Source: RUG572 sp051884915
Lineage (GTDB): Bacteria; Verrucomicrobiota; Kiritimatiellia; RFP12; UBA1067
Length of the DNA stretch: 64,000 nucleotides
Direction of reading: 5' to 3'
NCBI GenBank assembly: GCA_051884915.1
Contig: JBJEWF010000020.1
Coordinates: 21,248-85,247, forward strand
Position 1 is the first letter of the stretch. Every line of letters begins with the position of its first letter. The translations under genes were made by a program, and so were the position numbers. Below the pieces are notes generated by a model. It was given only the letters and a program-made list of their open reading frames with translations. It was not told where the DNA came from and ran no database searches. Shown piece by piece: positions 31,390-40,156 of this stretch.

Positions 31390-32730
31390 ATGAACAGGAA
31401 GAAAATCAGTCTCGGCGCGGCGCTCGCGGTCATGGCGCTTGCCCCTGCAGTCGCGGAAACCAACGAAGTCGCGGCCCTCGACGTCAAGGCGGGCGCGGAC
31501 GTGCGCCTTCGCTACGACGTCACCAAAGGTCTGCCGAACGCCAATCACGGCGAAGACCCCCACTCCGACTATTCGCGCATCAGGATCCGTCCCTGGATGC
31601 AAGTCGGCTCCCAGTCGTGCGGCCTGTACGCGCGGCTCGCCGACGAGTTCCGCTACTACCGCCGGCCGGAGTCGAAATCGCGCAAGCAGCAGTTCCCCGA
31701 CGTCCTCTTCATCGACAACCTCTACTGGTACCAGAACGGGATCCTCGACGCGTTCGACCTCAAAGTCGGCCGGCAGGACATGGCCTTCGGCTCCCGGCGC
31801 ATCATCTCCGACGGCAACGGCGGCGACGGGTCGCGCTCGACCTACTTCGACGCCGTGCGCCTGACGTACCACGTGGACGAGACGCGGACGCTCGACGCGT
31901 TCGCGTTCTACAACGTCCACCGGGACTGGCTGCCGACTCTCGGCAAGGAGCATGAGAACGGCAAGAAGGCCCATGCCTACGACATGAACGGATATTTCCA
32001 GGACGAGATGGGCGGCGGCCTCTACTGGCAGGACCGGAGCTGCAAGGACCTGGGCTACGACCTCTACTATGTGGCCAAAGACGAAATCCGCGGACATCGG
32101 GCGAAATACCGCAGCGAAGGCCGCCACGCCCAGACCCACACCGCGGGCGTCCGGCTGCTGCCGCGTTTCACCGACACCTTGACGGGCGAAGCGGAAGCGG
32201 CCGTCCAGGCCGGCGACAACGGGCTCTTCGCCGGCCAGGGCTATTCCGGCGTCACCTACCAGCCCAAGGCCGACTGGAAGCCCTACCTCACCGGTGCCAT
32301 CTGGGGCCTGACCGGCGACAGCGACGGCGACCGCGGCGACCACGCCTGGCATTCGGTGTTCAACCGCGAGACCGGCATGGGCGAGACGATCGTGCCGATG
32401 TACAACAAGTACAACTACAACAACATCCTCTACCCGCATCTGGCGGCGGGCTGCGAAATCGGCGCGGCGACGAAGCTGAAAGGCCAGACGGGGCCGGTCT
32501 TCGCGCCCGTGTCGGAGAACCGGGCGGACGGAGGCGACTACGGCAACTACCGCGGCTTCTACATGCAGGTCAAATGCGAGATGAAGCTCGACAAGCTCAC
32601 CGGCCACGGATGCTTCAGGGTAACCAAACTCACCCTGCACGGCGAATACTTCGAGAAGGGCAACTATTTTGTCGAAAACGCCGACAGCTCGGCGCTGTTC
32701 GGACGCTGCGAACTGTCCTGGAAATTCTAA
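31390..32730 (+). CDS. Outer-membrane porin (alginate-export-like barrel) of the phosphate operon
   Basis: A 446-residue secreted beta-barrel protein starting at ATG 31390 (MNRKKISLGAALAVMALAPAVAE signal peptide). An in-frame ATG at 31345 overlaps the -10 box and is therefore not used. Features of the Alginate_exp type barrel are visible: ADVRLRYDVTKG, LYWYQNGILDAFDLKVGRQDMAFGSRRIISDGNGGDGSRSTYFDAVRLTYHV. The chain ends in an aromatic residue (CELSWKF). It lies 38 bp before pstS under a Pho-box-like promoter. It is therefore likely a phosphate-starvation-induced porin, analogous in role to PhoE or OprP. Substrate is inferred from context. Confidence 0.82.
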   Translation: MNRKKISLGAALAVMALAPAVAETNEVAALDVKAGADVRLRYDVTKGLPNANHGEDPHSDYSRIRIRPWMQVGSQSCGLYARLADEFRYYRRPESKSRKQQFPDVLFIDNLYWYQNGILDAFDLKVGRQDMAFGSRRIISDGNGGDGSRSTYFDAVRLTYHVDETRTLDAFAFYNVHRDWLPTLGKEHENGKKAHAYDMNGYFQDEMGGGLYWQDRSCKDLGYDLYYVAKDEIRGHRAKYRSEGRHAQTHTAGVRLLPRFTDTLTGEAEAAVQAGDNGLFAGQGYSGVTYQPKADWKPYLTGAIWGLTGDSDGDRGDHAWHSVFNRETGMGETIVPMYNKYNYNNILYPHLAAGCEIGAATKLKGQTGPVFAPVSENRADGGDYGNYRGFYMQVKCEMKLDKLTGHGCFRVTKLTLHGEYFEKGNYFVENADSSALFGRCELSWKF

Positions 32731-32768
32731 CGCAATCCACAATCCACAAAACAAAAGGAGAAACGAAA

Positions 32769-33644
32769 ATGAAAAAGCAGATCATCGGCCTCTGCCTGGC
32801 CGGCCTGGTTCTTGGCGCGGGCGCCGCCGAGCGCATGGCGCTCAACGGCGCGGGCGGCAGCTTCCCGGCGCCGCTGTATCAGGCCTGGGCGTACGCCTAT
32901 ACGCAGGGCAACTACGGCGCGAAAGTCAACTACCAGTCGGTGGGCTCGTCCGCCGGCATCAGCCAGATCAAGGCGGGAACGGTGGATTTCGCCGGCACCG
33001 ACGCGCCGCTGGACGAGGAGGCCTGCAAGGCGGCCGGCCTGAACCAGTTCCACATGGTCTCGGGCGCGGTCGTGGCCGCCGTCAACCTGCCGGGCCTGGC
33101 CGGCGAGCTGGTGCTCGACGGCAAGACGCTCGCGGACATCTTCCTCGGCAGGGTGACGCGCTGGAACGACGCGCGCATCGCCGCGCTCAACCCCGCGCTC
33201 GACCTTCCCGATCTCAAGATCACGACCGTCCACCGCGGCGACGGTTCGGGGACGACGCACATCTTCAGCTCCTACCTGAGCCGGGTCAGCGACGACTGGA
33301 AGCAGGGGATCGGCGCCGGAACCCTGCTGAAGTGGCCCTGCGGCATCGCGGGGCAGAAGAACCCCGGCGTCTGCAACAACATCCGGCGGATCAAGGGCGC
33401 GATCGGCTACACCGAATACACGTTTGCGCTGGAATCCAAGCTCGCGATCGCGCGGCTCAAGGTCCAGAACGAGACGGTTTCGCCCGACAGCGCGAAATGG
33501 CCGATTCTGGGCAAGACCTACATCCTGACGCGCGCCGACACGCCGCCCGAACGCCTCGCGGCCCTGAACCGCTACTTCCAGTGGTGCTTCAGGGAGGGCG
33601 GCGAAACGGCGGTCAAACTCCACTACATTCCGGTCGGGCAATGA
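32769..33644 (+). CDS. pstS: Periplasmic phosphate-binding protein PstS
   Basis: The 291-residue substrate-binding component of the high-affinity phosphate ABC transporter. It starts at ATG 32769 with an AAGGAG ribosome binding site and a signal peptide (MKKQIIGLCLAGLVLGAGA). The phosphate-binding segments are canonical: GAGGSFPAPLYQAWAYAY, YQSVGSSAGISQIKAGTVDFAGTDAPL and VHRGDGSGTTHIFSSYLSRV. It is somewhat shorter than E. coli PstS (346 aa with signal). The stop codon overlaps the pstC start (ATGA). Confidence 0.97.
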   Translation: MKKQIIGLCLAGLVLGAGAAERMALNGAGGSFPAPLYQAWAYAYTQGNYGAKVNYQSVGSSAGISQIKAGTVDFAGTDAPLDEEACKAAGLNQFHMVSGAVVAAVNLPGLAGELVLDGKTLADIFLGRVTRWNDARIAALNPALDLPDLKITTVHRGDGSGTTHIFSSYLSRVSDDWKQGIGAGTLLKWPCGIAGQKNPGVCNNIRRIKGAIGYTEYTFALESKLAIARLKVQNETVSPDSAKWPILGKTYILTRADTPPERLAALNRYFQWCFREGGETAVKLHYIPVGQ

Positions 33645-34495
33645 ATGTCGACACTCTGTTCCGGCGACTCTGCCAGGCCTGCGCGGCGACGGGACTGATT
33701 GTCGCCGTCGCCATCGTCGCGGAATTGGCATGGTCGTCCGGCGACCTCTGGAAAAGCCAGGCGGTCGGCTTCCTCTTCACCGACGACTGGAATCCCGCGC
33801 AGCTGTCGTTTGGCGCGGCCGGCGCGATTCTCGGAACGGTCGAGACCACGCTCATCGCGCTGCTGATCGCGGTGCCGCTCGCATTTGCGGCGGCGCTCTT
33901 CGTCAATGCCGTCCCCCCGTGGGCGGCAAAGCCGCTGGCACATGCGCTGGATCTGCTGGCGGCCATTCCCAGCATCATCTACGGCATGTGGGGCCTCTTC
34001 GTGATGTGCCCCCTCCTGCAGAGCCTGCTCCAGAGCTTCGGGATTGAAACGACCGGCTTCGGCCTGCTGGCCTCCTCGCTCGTGCTGGCGCTCATGATCC
34101 TGCCCTACATCTCGGCCGTCATGCGCGACGCGCTGGCGCAGGCGCCCGTCGCGCTGAGCGAGGCGGCCATGGGAGTGGGGTGCACGCGCTGGGAGGCGAT
34201 CTGGCACATCGTGGTGCGCGCGCAGAAGCGCGGCATCGTCGGCGGCATTCTCATCGGCCTGGGCCGCGCCATGGGCGAGACCATGGCCGTTCTCTTCGTC
34301 TGCGGCGGCATTGTGGGGATTCCGAAAAGCCTGTTCGACGGCTGCTCCACCATCGCCGCAACGCTGGCCAACGACTTTGCCGAGGCGAACGGCCTGCACA
34401 AGAGCGCGCTGTTCGCCCTGGGCGTCGTGCTGCTGAGCGTGGAGTTCGCGATCCAGGTCATCGCCGGACGGCTGATTGGCGAAAGGAAAGTCTGA
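33641..34495 (+). CDS. pstC: Phosphate ABC transporter permease PstC
   Basis: A 284-residue inner-membrane permease with six hydrophobic segments. It starts at ATG 33641, overlapping the pstS stop by 4 bp. The EAA loop appears as ALSEAAMGVGCTRWEAIWHIVVRAQKRGIVGGILIGLGRAMGETMAVLFVCGG, typical of PstC. It pairs with PstA to form the phosphate channel, energised by PstB. Confidence 0.97.
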   Translation: MNVDTLFRRLCQACAATGLIVAVAIVAELAWSSGDLWKSQAVGFLFTDDWNPAQLSFGAAGAILGTVETTLIALLIAVPLAFAAALFVNAVPPWAAKPLAHALDLLAAIPSIIYGMWGLFVMCPLLQSLLQSFGIETTGFGLLASSLVLALMILPYISAVMRDALAQAPVALSEAAMGVGCTRWEAIWHIVVRAQKRGIVGGILIGLGRAMGETMAVLFVCGGIVGIPKSLFDGCSTIAATLANDFAEANGLHKSALFALGVVLLSVEFAIQVIAGRLIGERKV

Positions 34496-34496
34496 A

Positions 34497-35348
34497 ATGG
34501 AACGAAGAAATGCAGCTCCCCGGAAAGTCCGCGATGCCGCCATCCGCGTTTTCTCGCTTCTGGCGACGGCGCTCGCGCTCGCGATGATGTTCTGGGTTCT
34601 GTTCGTCATCGTGCGCGAAGGGCTGGACGCCCTTTCGTGGGAGGTTCTGGTCAACAAGTCGCGGCCCTTCGGCGAAAGCGGCGGCGGCATCGCCAATGCG
34701 CTGGTCGGCACCCTGCTGATCACCGCCGGCGCGGGCGTGCTGGCCATCCCCCTGGCGATCGCCGCGGGCATCGGACTGGCCGAATTCGGCGGCACGACGC
34801 GCTTCGCCACGGCCTGCCGGTTTGCCATCAATCTGATGATGGGCATTCCCAGCGTCATCGCGGGCCTGTTCGTCTACGGACTCGCCGTCGTGACCACCGG
34901 GCATTTCTCCGGCTTCGCGGGCTCTCTCGCCCTGGCGATCCTGATGTTCGCGGTGGTCGAGCGCACGACGGAGGACCAGCTGTCGCTCGTGAGCGTCGCG
35001 CTGCGGGAATCGGCGCTGGCCCTGGGAATCTCCCGGACGCGCGTCACGCTGGAGATCGTCTGCCGCGCGGCGAAGAACGGGATGCTGACCGGCATTCTCC
35101 TGGCGGTGGCGCGCGTGGCGGGCGAAACCGCGCCGCTTCTCTTCACCGCGCTCTTCGCCGACAGCTGGCCCACCGATTATTTCGGCGGTCCGACCGCTTC
35201 CGTGCCCGTGCTGATCACCAACTACACGCTCGATTCGCCCTTCGAATCGATGCAGCGACTCGGCTGGGGCGCGGCCCTGATCATGACCACCCTCATTCTT
35301 TCGGTGAATGTCGCCGTTCGCCGCATGGCGGGAACAAGAAACAAATAG
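34497..35348 (+). CDS. pstA: Phosphate ABC transporter permease PstA
   Basis: A 283-residue inner-membrane permease with six hydrophobic segments. It starts at ATG 34497 behind a GAAAGGAAAG ribosome binding site inside the end of pstC. Family features include IANALVGTLLITAGAGVLAIPLAIAAGIGLAEF, MMGIPSVIAGLFVYGLAVV and the EAA-type loop ALRESALALGISRTRVTLEIVCRAAKNGMLTGILLAVARVAGETAPLLFTALF. It is the partner of PstC. Confidence 0.97.
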   Translation: MERRNAAPRKVRDAAIRVFSLLATALALAMMFWVLFVIVREGLDALSWEVLVNKSRPFGESGGGIANALVGTLLITAGAGVLAIPLAIAAGIGLAEFGGTTRFATACRFAINLMMGIPSVIAGLFVYGLAVVTTGHFSGFAGSLALAILMFAVVERTTEDQLSLVSVALRESALALGISRTRVTLEIVCRAAKNGMLTGILLAVARVAGETAPLLFTALFADSWPTDYFGGPTASVPVLITNYTLDSPFESMQRLGWGAALIMTTLILSVNVAVRRMAGTRNK

Positions 35349-35360
35349 GATGATCCGCTT

Positions 35361-36119
35361 ATGTCCAAATGCAAAATACAGACAGTGAATCTCAACTTCT
35401 TCTACGGAGACCATCAGGCCCTCTTCGACAACAATCTCGGCATCGAGGCCAACCGGATCACGGCGATCATCGGGCCGTCGGGCTGCGGGAAATCGACGCA
35501 TCTGCGGATCTACAACCGCATCTTCGAACTGCATCGCCACCAGCGCGCCGAAGGCAAGGTCCTCATCGACGGCAAGAACATCCTTGACGCCGACGTCGAC
35601 CTGCTCGAACTCCGCCGCCGGGTGGGGATGATCTTCCAGAAGCCGACGCCATTCCCGATGAGCGTCTACGACAACATCGCCTATCCCATCCGGCTTCATT
35701 TCCGGGCCACGAAAAAGGAGTTGGACGAGCGCGTCGAAGCCGCCCTGCGCGGCGCGGCGCTCTGGGACGAGGTCAAGGACAAGCTCAAGACGCCGGGCGG
35801 CGCCCTTTCCGGAGGGCAGCAGCAGCGCCTCTGCATCGCGCGGGCCATCGCCGCCGAACCGGACGTGCTGCTCATGGACGAGCCCACGAGCGCCATCGAC
35901 CCCGTCGGGACGCTCAAGATCGAAGAGCTGATGGACCGGCTGCGCAAGCGCTTCACAATCGTCATCGTGACCCACAACATGCAGCAGGCGTCGCGCATAT
36001 CGGATGTCACCGCCTTCTTCTACAAGGGCCGGATCGTCGAAGTCGGCCCGACGCGGCAGATATTCCAGAACCCGAAGAAAAAACAAACCGAAGATTACGT
36101 GTCCGGGAGGTTCGGCTGA
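35361..36119 (+). CDS. pstB: Phosphate ABC transporter ATPase PstB
   Basis: The 252-residue cytoplasmic ATPase of the Pst transporter. It has Walker A GPSGCGKST near residue 38, Q-loop FQKPTPFPMSVYDN (typical of PstB), signature LSGGQQQRLCIARAIA, Walker B VLLMDEPTSAIDP and switch His in VTHNMQQA. The ending KKKQTEDYVSGRFG is also PstB-like. Length is normal. It is followed by phoU after 2 bp. Confidence 0.98.
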   Translation: MSKCKIQTVNLNFFYGDHQALFDNNLGIEANRITAIIGPSGCGKSTHLRIYNRIFELHRHQRAEGKVLIDGKNILDADVDLLELRRRVGMIFQKPTPFPMSVYDNIAYPIRLHFRATKKELDERVEAALRGAALWDEVKDKLKTPGGALSGGQQQRLCIARAIAAEPDVLLMDEPTSAIDPVGTLKIEELMDRLRKRFTIVIVTHNMQQASRISDVTAFFYKGRIVEVGPTRQIFQNPKKKQTEDYVSGRFG

Positions 36120-36121
36120 TC

Positions 36122-36769
36122 ATGAAAATCCATTTTGAAATCGCCCTCGCCAAGTTGAATCGACTGCTCGAAGAGAATGCCGCGCGCGCCGAGAATGCGG
36201 TGAACGCGGCGGTCGAGGCCATGGAACGGTCCGCGCCCGAGCGCGCCCGGAACGTCGTCGCCAACGATCCGGCAATCGACATGGCCGAGAATCTGATCGA
36301 GGAGGAATGCCTTGAGATCCTCGCGCTCTACCAGCCGGTCGCCACGGACTTGCGCCGCGTCATGACGATCTTCAAGACGAACGGGGAAATCGAGCGCGCG
36401 GGCGACCTGGCGGTGAACATCGCCAACCGCGTCGCCGACGCGACTTCCTACCGCCTTGCCGGCAAATGGGATTTCGCGCAGATTTCCGCCAAGGCCGTGA
36501 AGATGTTCTCCGATGCGCTGGTGTCCCTGCGCACGGGCAACGCCGAACTCGCCCGCCGGGTGATCGAGGCGGACGAAGAGGTGGACACCCTGCACCGCGC
36601 CTCGTATTCGAAAGTCGCCGCGGGCATCGTCGCCGAGCCGGCGGCGGCCGGCTACTACCTTGACGCCCTGACCGTCTCGCGCGCGCTGGAGCGGCTGGCC
36701 GACATCGCGACGAACATCGCGGAAGACGTCATCTACCTTGAAACGGCGGAAATCGTCCGCCACCGCTAG
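36122..36769 (+). CDS. phoU: Phosphate transport regulator PhoU
   Basis: A 215-residue all-helical protein with two PhoU three-helix bundles. Metal-binding E/D-x-x-x-D-type motifs are seen in MAENLIEEECLEILALYQPVATDLRRVMTIFKTNGEIERAGDLAVNIANR and in YLDALTVSRALERLADIATNIAEDVIYLETAE. It couples phosphate uptake by PstSCAB to the sensor kinase that controls the Pho regulon. The kinase and regulator genes are not in this window. It is the last gene of the phosphate operon. Confidence 0.96.
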   Translation: MKIHFEIALAKLNRLLEENAARAENAVNAAVEAMERSAPERARNVVANDPAIDMAENLIEEECLEILALYQPVATDLRRVMTIFKTNGEIERAGDLAVNIANRVADATSYRLAGKWDFAQISAKAVKMFSDALVSLRTGNAELARRVIEADEEVDTLHRASYSKVAAGIVAEPAAAGYYLDALTVSRALERLADIATNIAEDVIYLETAEIVRHR

Positions 36770-36783
36770 GGGCGGACGGGACA

Positions 36784-36827
36784 AACCGGCGCGCGCGTCC
36801 CCCGGCGAGTGGCGGCGCGCGCCGGTT
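36784..36827. terminator. Bidirectional GC hairpin between convergent phoU and cca
   Basis: Two perfect 13-nt arms (AACCGGCGCGCGC at 36784-36796 and its complement at 36815-36827) with an 18-nt loop fill the gap between the convergent genes. The right arm reaches the cca stop codon. The symmetry would serve both strands. No T-run is present on either side. Confidence 0.55.
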
Positions 36828-38230
36828 CACCGGCCATGCTGCCGCCGGAAGAAGGCCTTCGCCCCCTCCAGGTCGGAAAACGCGCCGTCCAGCTGGGCCT
36901 CGTAGCAGGCGTCCAGCCACCGGCCGAACCGCGGCGACGGCGCAAACCCCATTTCAATGAGATGGCGGCCCATGAGAATCGGCTTCGGCGCCGCGTCGGC
37001 GACGCGAAGACGCTCCGCCGCCGCGGCCATCCATTCCAGATCCGCGCCCGCGGACGTTCCGCCGCACGCCGGCGGACGCCCCTCGTCGTCCGCGCGTCCC
37101 ACGCGAATCAGGCGGTCGAGACGCTTCACGCGCGCCGCCAGCCGGCGGATGGCCGCGTCGCCCGCCTGCGCCTTCCACATCGCGAAAATCGCCATGTGCT
37201 CGCGCACCAGCGGCGGCACCTCGTTCAGCAGCCGCTGCTCGCCGGTCAGGCGACGCAGAAACGCGCGCGTCGGCGCCACGCCCGCGACGTCATGCCCAAG
37301 CGAGCGGAGACGCCCGCTGGCAGGGTCGAGTCGCGTCGTGGCGGGTTTCCCGAAATCGTGGCACAGCACGGCCAGGCCGACGACAATGTCCTCCGCGGCC
37401 TCGCGGCCCCGTGCGTCGCGATGGCGGGCGAACGCGTCCAGGCAGAGACAGGTGTGGTTCCACACGTCCCCTTCGGGATGCCACTCGGGGTCCTGCCGGC
37501 AGCCGATGAGCGCCGCCAGTTCGGGGAAATGGTCCACCCAGCCCGTTGCGCGCAGAAAGGCGAGGCCCGAACCGATGTGGACGCCTTTCGTCAGCAGTTT
37601 GTCCCACTCCGCGAAAATCCGTTCCGGCGGCAGATCCTCGATTGCCGTCCGACGGCAGATTTCGACCGTTTCCGGCGCCGGCGCCAGGGCGAACCGCGCC
37701 ACGAACTGCATGCCGCGCAGCACCCGCAGCGGATCCTCGGCGAATTTCGGCGAGACGTGGCGCAGAATCCGACGTTCCAGGTCGGCGACGCCGCCGCACG
37801 GGTCCTCAAGACGATCGTCGAGCGGGTCGTAGTAGATCGCATTGACCGTGAAGTCGCGGCGGCTCGCGGCCTCGGCAACGGACAGGCCGGGATCGGAATT
37901 GATCAGGAATCCCTTGTGGCCGATGCCGCGCTTCGACTCGCGCCGCGGCAGCGACACGTCGATGGCGCAGGACTTGAGTTTCAGCACGCCAAAGGAAAGC
38001 CCGCAGGCGTCGAAAGCGAATTCCGCCCCAATGATTTCCTGCAGGCGTTCCGGCGCGAGGCGGAACACCTCAAGGTCCACGTCCTTCACCGCGATCCCGC
38101 CCAGCAGCAGGTCGCGGACGGAACCGCCGACCATCAGCGCGCGCCCTCCCGCCGCCCGCACCCGTTCGGCGATTCGCCGCACGGCCGCCCCCAGAGACGG
38201 CTCAAGACCTGTCAGATCCGGCCGGTTCAC
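36827..38230 (-). CDS. CCA tRNA nucleotidyltransferase / poly(A) polymerase family with HD domain
   Basis: Adds or repairs the 3'-CCA end of tRNAs. I place the start at GTG 38230, which overlaps the stop of the upstream glycosidase by 4 bp, giving 467 residues; no ATG precedes the catalytic core. The head domain has LMVGGSVRDLLLGG and DVDLEVF (G-G-x-V-R-D and D-x-D metal ligands). RRDFTVNAIYYDP and the RNA-binding RILRHVSPKFAEDPLRVLRGMQFVARF follow. An HD phosphohydrolase domain (VLCHDFGKPATT) near residue 300 resembles the bacterial multifunctional Cca type. Since tRNA-Asp here already encodes CCA, it probably serves repair. Confidence 0.88.
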   Translation of the reverse strand: MNRPDLTGLEPSLGAAVRRIAERVRAAGGRALMVGGSVRDLLLGGIAVKDVDLEVFRLAPERLQEIIGAEFAFDACGLSFGVLKLKSCAIDVSLPRRESKRGIGHKGFLINSDPGLSVAEAASRRDFTVNAIYYDPLDDRLEDPCGGVADLERRILRHVSPKFAEDPLRVLRGMQFVARFALAPAPETVEICRRTAIEDLPPERIFAEWDKLLTKGVHIGSGLAFLRATGWVDHFPELAALIGCRQDPEWHPEGDVWNHTCLCLDAFARHRDARGREAAEDIVVGLAVLCHDFGKPATTRLDPASGRLRSLGHDVAGVAPTRAFLRRLTGEQRLLNEVPPLVREHMAIFAMWKAQAGDAAIRRLAARVKRLDRLIRVGRADDEGRPPACGGTSAGADLEWMAAAAERLRVADAAPKPILMGRHLIEMGFAPSPRFGRWLDACYEAQLDGAFSDLEGAKAFFRRQHGR

Positions 38231-40155
38231 TTTGCCGTCCCAGGCGCGCCAACGAGCGCGGCCCCCGAGAAATAGACCGGCGAATCGGAGAACAGAACCG
38301 ACCAGACCTGCTTGCCGACCGCGCGGAACGCGATCTTGCGCCCCGCGTAGTTGTAGAACGTCGGCGTTCCGCCCGTGAACGTCAGCTGCCGGATCCGGGG
38401 CTCGCCGACGCACCAGACGACTCCCGCCTTCGTTCCATCGGGCCGCGTCCACTGCGGGAAGAAGAACCGGCGGTCGGCGTCATGCCAGGGGCCGGGCGTC
38501 TGGACGGAACCCGCCGGACGCATCCGCGTGAATGCGCCATAGGCCGCGTAGGCCGGCTTCGGCGTGAAATCCGCATGCATCAACCCGAAATGGTGTTCGC
38601 TGTAATAGGGGTCGTCCTCGAAGGAACGGAGGTTGTAGGGGAAATAGGCCTCCACGCCTTCCGCGAACGCGATGGCGAGGCCGCGCGCCGTGAACTTCGC
38701 CTGATTCTCCTCGTTGTTCGTCCCCGCCATCACGCCCCGCGACGGATAGAGCGAACACAGGACGGCGGCGCCCGTCCGTTCGCCATGGTAGCGGATGACG
38801 GCCGCCGAGACGAGATCGACGCCATTCGTCGTCTTGCCCGCCACGAGCGGGATCCATTCGGACGTCGCGCCGATGCGGTCGGGCGCCAGGAAACGCTTGG
38901 CCGGGAAGCCCGTCGGCTCCTGCTTCACGCCGGCCGCCAGACCGGCGGGCGTGGCAAAGGTCGGGGCCTCTTCCGGATAGGTCCCCTTCTTGTCACACCA
39001 CCAGGCGCGGAACCCGAACGGGAAGCGCCCCGCCGCGCCGCCATGCTGCATGCCCGCGACGGATTCGGCTCCGCGGCGGCCGAAATAGCAGGGCAGCCCG
39101 CCGAAATCGACGAGCACGCCGCCCTGCCTGATGAACGCGTTGACGGCGTCCAGCGTGTCCGCGGGGAACGATTCGTCAAACGGATAGACGACCGCGTCGA
39201 CGCCGCCCGCGGCCAGCAGACGGCAGGTTTCCTTCTGCGTGCAGGCGCGAACCGCGCTGCCGGCGGGCAGGATGTCGAGAAGTTCATTGGCAAGAGTCTG
39301 TTCCGGATCCGCGCCATCGCTCTTCACGTCGGCCAGCACCACGTTCCAGGACGTCTGTCCGGGCCGGGCCGTCTTGAGTCCGGCGAGAATGATGCTTGGG
39401 AACGTCACCTTGACGGAATGCGTCGGCCAGCCGATTTCCGAATACCAGATCGGCTTGTCGCCGCATCCGAATTCCGCCATGAGTTCGCGCAGTTTCTCCG
39501 TCTTCACGTCCATCGAGCCTTCGGGCTGCGCCGGATGCGAATAGGGATGGACGTTCATGATGTCGAAGCTCTTCGCGGCGCCGGCCTCGAAAACCCGGCG
39601 GATGTAGTCGAGCGGCACGCCGGCCGTCCCCGTAAAAGTCACCCGGAGCGACGGATCGACGCTTTTGATCGTCTCGTACGCGGCCTGTAGCACCTTCGCG
39701 TAGTATACGGGATCGGCCCCCTTGAAGAACCCGTCCAGATTCGCCTCGTTCCAGATTTCCCACACGGGCAGACGGCGGGCATAGTGCGACACCACCGTCC
39801 GGACGTAGGCCTTGTACGTCTCCATGTCCGCCGGCGGACGACCGCGATCGTAGCCGTAGAGAATCGGCAGCAGCGTGACCCCGCGAGCTTCCAGTTCGTC
39901 CAGCAGACGGTCGTAGCCCGTGAAATCGTAGGACCCGTCCGCACGGCGGACGGCTTGGGAATCGAAATCGCTGCGGACATACCGGATGCCCGCCATCTCC
40001 ATCGCGTCGAGCGTGCCCTTCAGACGATGCGCGCCGCGTTCGCTTCGCGTCACGTGGGCGCAGACGCCATACGGGCAGAACGCCCGGACCTCCGCCCCCG
40101 CGAATCCCGTTCCCGCCAGTGCCGCCACCAGCAAACCCGACCATGCTCGTCTCAT
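38227..40155 (-). CDS. Secreted clan GH-A glycoside hydrolase (GH39/GH5-like)
   Basis: A 642-residue exported enzyme (signal peptide MRRAWSGLLVAALAGTGFAGA, ribosome binding site GGAGGGAG). The N-terminal TIM barrel has the clan GH-A pair of glutamates: LPVWEIWNEANLDGFF (acid/base, near residue 136) and KPIWYSEIGWPTHS (nucleophile, near 240). A glutamine-amidotransferase-like or beta-sandwich region follows from about residue 290, including a segment typical of trimerisation-like domains (FIRQGGVLVDFGGLPCYFG). The C-terminus looks like a small beta domain. The substrate is unknown; a beta-linked glycan is likely. Confidence 0.82.
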   Translation of the reverse strand: MRRAWSGLLVAALAGTGFAGAEVRAFCPYGVCAHVTRSERGAHRLKGTLDAMEMAGIRYVRSDFDSQAVRRADGSYDFTGYDRLLDELEARGVTLLPILYGYDRGRPPADMETYKAYVRTVVSHYARRLPVWEIWNEANLDGFFKGADPVYYAKVLQAAYETIKSVDPSLRVTFTGTAGVPLDYIRRVFEAGAAKSFDIMNVHPYSHPAQPEGSMDVKTEKLRELMAEFGCGDKPIWYSEIGWPTHSVKVTFPSIILAGLKTARPGQTSWNVVLADVKSDGADPEQTLANELLDILPAGSAVRACTQKETCRLLAAGGVDAVVYPFDESFPADTLDAVNAFIRQGGVLVDFGGLPCYFGRRGAESVAGMQHGGAAGRFPFGFRAWWCDKKGTYPEEAPTFATPAGLAAGVKQEPTGFPAKRFLAPDRIGATSEWIPLVAGKTTNGVDLVSAAVIRYHGERTGAAVLCSLYPSRGVMAGTNNEENQAKFTARGLAIAFAEGVEAYFPYNLRSFEDDPYYSEHHFGLMHADFTPKPAYAAYGAFTRMRPAGSVQTPGPWHDADRRFFFPQWTRPDGTKAGVVWCVGEPRIRQLTFTGGTPTFYNYAGRKIAFRAVGKQVWSVLFSDSPVYFSGAALVGAPGTAK

Positions 40156-40156
40156 G

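Noticed and set aside
31345..31390. Start of the porin at ATG 31345
   Set aside because: This ATG overlaps the predicted -10 box and would precede the transcript start. ATG 31390 gives a clean signal peptide.
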